DNA from: Firmicutes bacterium UBA1393
Lineage (GTDB): Bacteria > Bacillota > DTU025
DNA length: 20,854 bases
Direction: 5' to 3'
NCBI GenBank assembly: GCA_002305255.1
Contig: DBQN01000095.1
Coordinates: forward strand, 1,097 to 21,950
The stretch's first letter is position 1, and each line of letters begins with the position of its first letter. The position numbers and the translations under genes were made by a program. The notes beneath the pieces are model-generated. The model saw only the letters and a list, made by a program, of their open reading frames with translations. It had not been told where the DNA came from and searched no databases. This document shows, piece after piece, positions 17,691 through 20,854 of this stretch.

Positions 17691-17692
17691 GA

Positions 17693-17704
17693 GTGCCTTT
17701 GGTG
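17693..17704 (+). repeat. Direct repeat flanking the IS21 element, right copy
   Basis: Identical to 15148-15159. Removing the element and one copy joins the two halves of the IS630 transposase in the same frame (W-I-T-K-G-T-I-I-T). Confidence 0.75.
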
Positions 17705-17762
17705 ATCCAGTCACATGTCTCTGCACAGCAATGCGACTGCGGTCAGGGTCGAGGTAGGGCAT
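17693..17762 (-). pseudogene. IS630-family transposase remnant, 5' (N-terminal) portion
   Basis: Read downwards from ATG at 17762, the minus strand gives MPYLDPDRSRIAVQRHV and, after a one-base loss near 17712, DWITKGT, which continues on the other side of the IS21 insertion into IITVRSHKPSPVITILQ. This matches the spacing of an IS630 N-terminus, where a short LTxxDRxxIxRHV-like stretch precedes the helix-turn-helix. It is the missing beginning of the pseudogene at 14143-15155. Confidence 0.6.
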
Positions 17763-18255
17763 GACTGGCACATGAGAGACAGTGGATCGACTATCAGTCA
17801 GGCGGGTTACTTGCCATGCTGGTCGGTGCCCGTTTGGGACGGATCGGAGGAGTCCATGGGAAGCACTTGCGTGTCGGAGACCTACTGTCCGCAGTTCGGA
17901 CATGAGGGCAGCGATTTCCCCGTGGCCTGGTAGCGTGGCGTAAGAGTCGTGCGGTAATACTCCTCAACAGGACTATCGGGAATAGTGCGGAGCACTTGCT
18001 TTGGGGAGGTGTCTTGGATAGTGCCCAGAGTCATAGATTGGTGCACCAGACGTCACCACACGCATGCCGTGTATGAACAACAACGGTCTCCAAGCGACCC
18101 GCGTTGTACGTTGGTGCGTCATGACATCGGATGCAGATGCGGCTGTCGGTGTCCATCACTCAGCCAACGCGGCAGTCGGTGCCTCACGTGTCTGCCATAC
18201 ACGTCTGTGGCCAGCTGTGGAACCTGACATGGAACGAATCGAGGTATCACCAACA
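17763..18255. other. 493-base spacer upstream of the flippase gene
   Basis: This should contain the outer end of the decayed IS630 element, whose inverted repeat I could not identify, and the upstream region of the flippase gene. The frame 17715-17933 and the 64 codons open ahead of 18256 show no family similarity and are not hydrophobic. Confidence 0.4.
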
Positions 18256-19848
18256 ATGAATAGCATGAACCTAGCAAGGTCTGCCGGAATTGTGGCCGCA
18301 TGGACAGTCCTCAGCAAGATCCTCGGATTCCTCCGCGAGATCGCCTTGGCGTCTCGATTCGGTGCATCACACTCCACGGACGCGTACCTTATGGCGATGG
18401 TCATTCCTTCACTACTGATGCTTGGCATAGGTCCAGCCGTAACCACTACTGTCATACCAGTATTCGCGACTATTGAGAAGAAGAATGGTCGCGCTGCAGC
18501 ATTCACCGCTGTCAGTAACATAGCGACTGCATGCCTCTTTGCTGCAGCAGGAGCGACTATCGTTGGTTTGTCTGCTGCTCGCCCAATAGTGCGTGCTTTG
18601 GCACCCGGATTCTCGGGTGACACCTTTGAGGTGACCGTTCGCCTAACTCGAATCCTGCTTCCGATTGCGATTCTGATCACGCTATCATCGGTGTTCACCG
18701 GGTTACTCCAGTCACTGGGCAAGTTTGGCGTTGCGGCATTCGAGGGGATAGCACAGAATGCTGTTCTGATAGGGTCCATTGTGTTCTTCGGCCCGAAGTA
18801 CGGGATAACTGCCGTCGCAGTCGGTGGCCTGCTGGGCGCACTGTGCATGCTCCTGGTGAAGATACCTGCTCTGGTGGCATCGGGCTACAAGTACCGCCCG
18901 TCTCTGGATTGGGGCAATGAAGGTCTTAAGCAGGTGGGTAAGCTTGTTGGCCCTATCATAGCGGGTTCGGCAGCCTCGCAGGCGGGCGCTACAATCACGC
19001 GAATGCTGGCCTCAAGTCTGCCGGAGGGCTCCATCACCTTCATCAACTACTCGCAGCGTCTATCGGCCCTGCCATCAGGCGTTTTCGGCACGGCGCTTGT
19101 CACAGTGCTGTACCCAACCCTAGCGAAGATACACTCGACTCGCCCCGAGGCCGAGTTCGCACTGACATTTGAGAAATCCATTGGATTGGTGTTGTTCATG
19201 CTCACACCGATGGCAGTTGGCATGATGGCGCTGGCCACGCCGATTGTGCAGCTGGCATTCGAACGCGGTGCGTTTACCTCTGACGCAACTAGCGCAACGG
19301 CAGCGGCTCTGTTCTACTCTGCCATTGCCGTGCCGGCAACCAGTCTATCACTCTTGGCCACCAGGGCCTTCTACGCATCGCAGGACACAATTACTCCTGT
19401 GCTTGTGAATGCCGGCGCCATCGGCGTCGTGGTAGTTCTTAAGATCCTATTAGTAGGCCAGATGGGACACGCCGGCATTGCGTTGGCCGGGGCATGCCAA
19501 CCTGTGGCGTCGTTTCTAGTCTTGTACATTGTGTTCAGGCGAAGGATTCTCTGGCAGGCAAGACGGGGGCAGCCTATGGCCAGTGAGCGCGGTGTTGTCT
19601 CATCACTTCTCAGGTGCGTGGCAGCGTCGTTGCTCATGTGGGTGGCGGTTGTGACATTCTACGCGCGACTGATGACCGTAGTGCCTGGAATGGGGGCTGT
19701 CCAGCAGGCCATACGGTTGGGAGCATCGGCGACTCTAGGCGCTCTAGTGTACGTGGGAGCAGCTGCGCTGCTGAGAAGTGAGGAACTCGGGTTCCTCCTT
19801 GGAGCACTGAGACGGAGAAGGATGATGAGAGGGTGGAAGAACGTGTGA
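18256..19848 (+). CDS. murJ: MurJ/MviN-family lipid-linked sugar flippase
   Basis: MurJ-family proteins of the MOP superfamily flip undecaprenyl-diphosphate-linked precursors across the membrane: lipid II in housekeeping copies, and glycan repeat units in some cluster-encoded copies. From ATG 18256 there are 530 residues with about 14 hydrophobic segments. Family features are SKILGFLREIALASRFGAS near 20-38 with STDAYLMAMVIP following, the long cytoplasmic loops, and ITFINYSQRLSALPSGVFGTALVTVLYPTLAK in the middle. The start is chosen because the hydrophobic core begins just after it and a GAGGT lies at 18241-18245; ATG 18265 is an alternative. Position inside a polysaccharide cluster and next to sugar-nucleotide genes suggests it handles this glycan, but a lipid II role is equally possible from sequence. 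Confidence 0.9.
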   Translation: MNSMNLARSAGIVAAWTVLSKILGFLREIALASRFGASHSTDAYLMAMVIPSLLMLGIGPAVTTTVIPVFATIEKKNGRAAAFTAVSNIATACLFAAAGATIVGLSAARPIVRALAPGFSGDTFEVTVRLTRILLPIAILITLSSVFTGLLQSLGKFGVAAFEGIAQNAVLIGSIVFFGPKYGITAVAVGGLLGALCMLLVKIPALVASGYKYRPSLDWGNEGLKQVGKLVGPIIAGSAASQAGATITRMLASSLPEGSITFINYSQRLSALPSGVFGTALVTVLYPTLAKIHSTRPEAEFALTFEKSIGLVLFMLTPMAVGMMALATPIVQLAFERGAFTSDATSATAAALFYSAIAVPATSLSLLATRAFYASQDTITPVLVNAGAIGVVVVLKILLVGQMGHAGIALAGACQPVASFLVLYIVFRRRILWQARRGQPMASERGVVSSLLRCVAASLLMWVAVVTFYARLMTVVPGMGAVQQAIRLGASATLGALVYVGAAALLRSEELGFLLGALRRRRMMRGWKNV

Positions 19849-19991
19849 GAATGTGCCACGAGCTGCGATCACTTTCGGCACAAGGGTGACGCTCCTTGTG
19901 ATGGCTGGTTGCGTAGCTGATTAGCAGTGCTACAGACGATATCGGGCGGTCGCATGGTGCGAAGTGGCGCAGACGGGATGATGAAGAGCAT

Positions 19992-19997
19992 GGAGGT
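19992..19997 (+). promoter_or_regulatory. Ribosome binding site fixing the GTG start at 20004
   Basis: GGAGGT lies six bases before GTG 20004. The in-frame GTG at 19998 directly abuts the Shine-Dalgarno and would be unusable. Confidence 0.65.
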
Positions 19998-20003
19998 GTG
20001 AAC

Positions 20004-20854
20004 GTGAAAGTGGCACTATCCTGTCCCGACCTTGGCCCGGCTGAGAGACAGGCCGTAATGGATGTGCTGGAATCGGATATCTTGGCTCTGAGGCCGAAGG
20101 AAGCCCAGTTCGGGAGGCTGATCGCCGACTACTGTGGCCGGAAGCACGGCATTGCCGTGAACAGCGGCACGAGTGGTCTTCACCTGTTGATTCGCGCGTC
20201 TGGTATCGCTGACGGCGATGAAGTCATTACTACGCCACTCAGCTTCATCGCTTCGAGCAACTGCATCCTGTATGAGAGGGCGAAGCCTGTGTTTGTCGAC
20301 ATCGAGCCCGATACGGTGAACATAGACGCAAGTCTCATTGAGCAAGCCATCACGCGCGGACGAGGGCGATACTCGCGATGGATGCGTTCGGGCAGCCAGC
20401 CAGTCTAGATGTGATACGCGATATCGCTCGGAGACATGGTCTCGTCTTCATAGAAGACTCCTGCGAGTCGCTGGGGTCGGTCTACAAGGGGAAGAACGCC
20501 GGAGAACCGGACTTCGCGGACGCGGCTGTGTTCGCGTTCTACCCCAACAAGCAGATTACCACGGGCGAGGGCGGGATGATCGTCACCGACGACGACCGCA
20601 TCGCGGCGCTGTGCAACAGCCTGCGGAACCAGGGCAGGGGCGAGGACGGGGTGTGGCTGGCGCATGAGCGGCTAGGCTACAACTACCGGATCGATGACAT
20701 GTCGGCGGCGCTGGGCGTGGTCCAGATGGGGCGGATCGACGAGATACTTCAGATGCGGGCGCGGGTGGCCCGGATGTGGCACGAGCGGCTGTCGAAGATC
20801 GAGGGTGTGTGGCTGCCGCGGGTGGTGCCTGAGGTCGACTTCATGAGCTGGTTT
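20004..20854 (+). CDS. DegT/DnrJ/EryC1/StrS aminotransferase, one-base frameshift, 3' end outside window
   Basis: This PLP enzyme transfers an amino group to a UDP-keto sugar and, in a PglE-like role, would act on the product of the dehydratase at the left end. From GTG 20004: VALSCPDLGPAERQAV, YCGRKHGIAVNSGTSGLHL, DEVITTPLSFIASSNCILY and KPVFVDIEPDTVNID. The frame breaks at about 20355, where one C appears to be missing; restoring it turns the text into I-T-P-R-T-R-A-I-L-A-MDAFGQPA and the original frame then continues unbroken to the window end. The second part has the PLP-binding FIEDSCESLG, the Schiff-base lysine in FAFYPNKQITTGEGGM, SLRNQGRGED and RLGYNYRIDDMSAALG. As written the first frame stops at 20408. 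The downstream half is fully conserved, so a sequencing or assembly error, or a very recent mutation, is likely. Confidence 0.88.

Larger units (their letters stand above)
15156..17692 (+). mobile_element. IS21-family insertion sequence, apparently complete
   Basis: The element carries overlapping istA and istB and imperfect terminal inverted repeats of about 40 bp: left 15158-15197 begins TGTTTCCGGCAAAATAGAAA, right 17690-17652 (complement) begins TGTTTGGCAATCAGAAAGTG, and both continue into TCGGCGGC and GAGA. The right end also holds two copies of CTATGCAC 23 bases apart (17643-17650 and 17666-17673), like the multiple terminal repeats of IS21 elements. It is flanked by a 12-bp direct repeat. 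Canonical TG...CA ends would lie at 15158 and 17690; an 8-bp duplication GTGCCTTT requires the boundaries given here. It interrupts an IS630 transposase remnant. Confidence 0.85.

Noticed and set aside
18064..18255. 64-codon extension of the flippase gene from 18064
   Set aside because: Hydrophilic and without similarity; flippase homology begins after ATG 18256, which has its own GAGGT.
1..20854. CRISPR array, phage genes, toxin-antitoxin or defence system
   Set aside because: No regularly spaced repeats and no nuclease, integrase or toxin motifs were seen on either strand; all assignable genes are glycan biosynthesis or transposition.

Overview
The window is one 20.9-kb stretch of a surface-polysaccharide (capsule, O-antigen-like or cell-wall glycan) biosynthesis locus in which every intact biosynthetic gene lies on the + strand. 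GC is moderate: about 60% in the first gene by hand count, 48-57% in sampled stretches of the central genes, and rising towards 70% in the last few hundred bases. Many starts are GTG or TTG behind strong GGAGG-type ribosome binding sites. A Gram-positive-type bacterium (Bacillota or Actinomycetota) would fit, but nothing here fixes the taxon.

Layout. 1-1020: the C-terminal part of a CapD/PglF-type UDP-GlcNAc 4,6-dehydratase, cut by the left edge. 1616-2455: a LicC-like sugar/choline-phosphate nucleotidyltransferase. 2750-3562: a LicD-family phosphotransferase. 4971-6320: a GT4-like glycosyltransferase. 6602-7786: an O-antigen polymerase/ligase-like membrane protein. 8772-10166: a WbpA-like UDP-N-acetylhexosamine 6-dehydrogenase. 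10377-11390: a UDP-uronate 4-epimerase-like SDR. 11484-12656: a GT4 glycosyltransferase of the PglA/CapM type. 13102-14111: a broken FemAB-like gene joined to a broken GNAT acetyltransferase. 14143-17762: a decayed IS630-family transposase (minus strand) split by an intact IS21-family element (istA/istB). 18256-19848: a MurJ/MviN-family flippase. 20004-end: a DegT/DnrJ/EryC1/StrS aminotransferase with a one-base frameshift, cut by the right edge.

How they fit together (inference). The dehydratase and the aminotransferase are the first two enzymes of a UDP-4-amino-4,6-dideoxy-GlcNAc (bacillosamine-type) route. The dehydrogenase and epimerase would supply a UDP-N-acetylhexosaminuronic acid. The LicC/LicD pair suggests decoration with phosphocholine or a related phospho-substituent. 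The two glycosyltransferases assemble the repeat unit, the MurJ-like protein could flip it, and the multispanning NPNQLG protein could polymerise or ligate it. No initiating phosphoglycosyltransferase, choline kinase or UDP-glucose dehydrogenase is visible here.

The most distinctive property is poor coding density. Genes are separated by spacers of 90-1,400 bases, most without a recognisable gene, and 13.1-17.8 kb is a graveyard of broken acetyltransferases and nested insertion sequences. I see no convincing sign of a wholly new system. The best-supported new observations are the nested IS630/IS21 structure with a 12-bp flanking direct repeat, the pinpointed single-base lesions in the aminotransferase and GNAT genes, and the unusual LicC-LicD and dehydrogenase-epimerase pairings.
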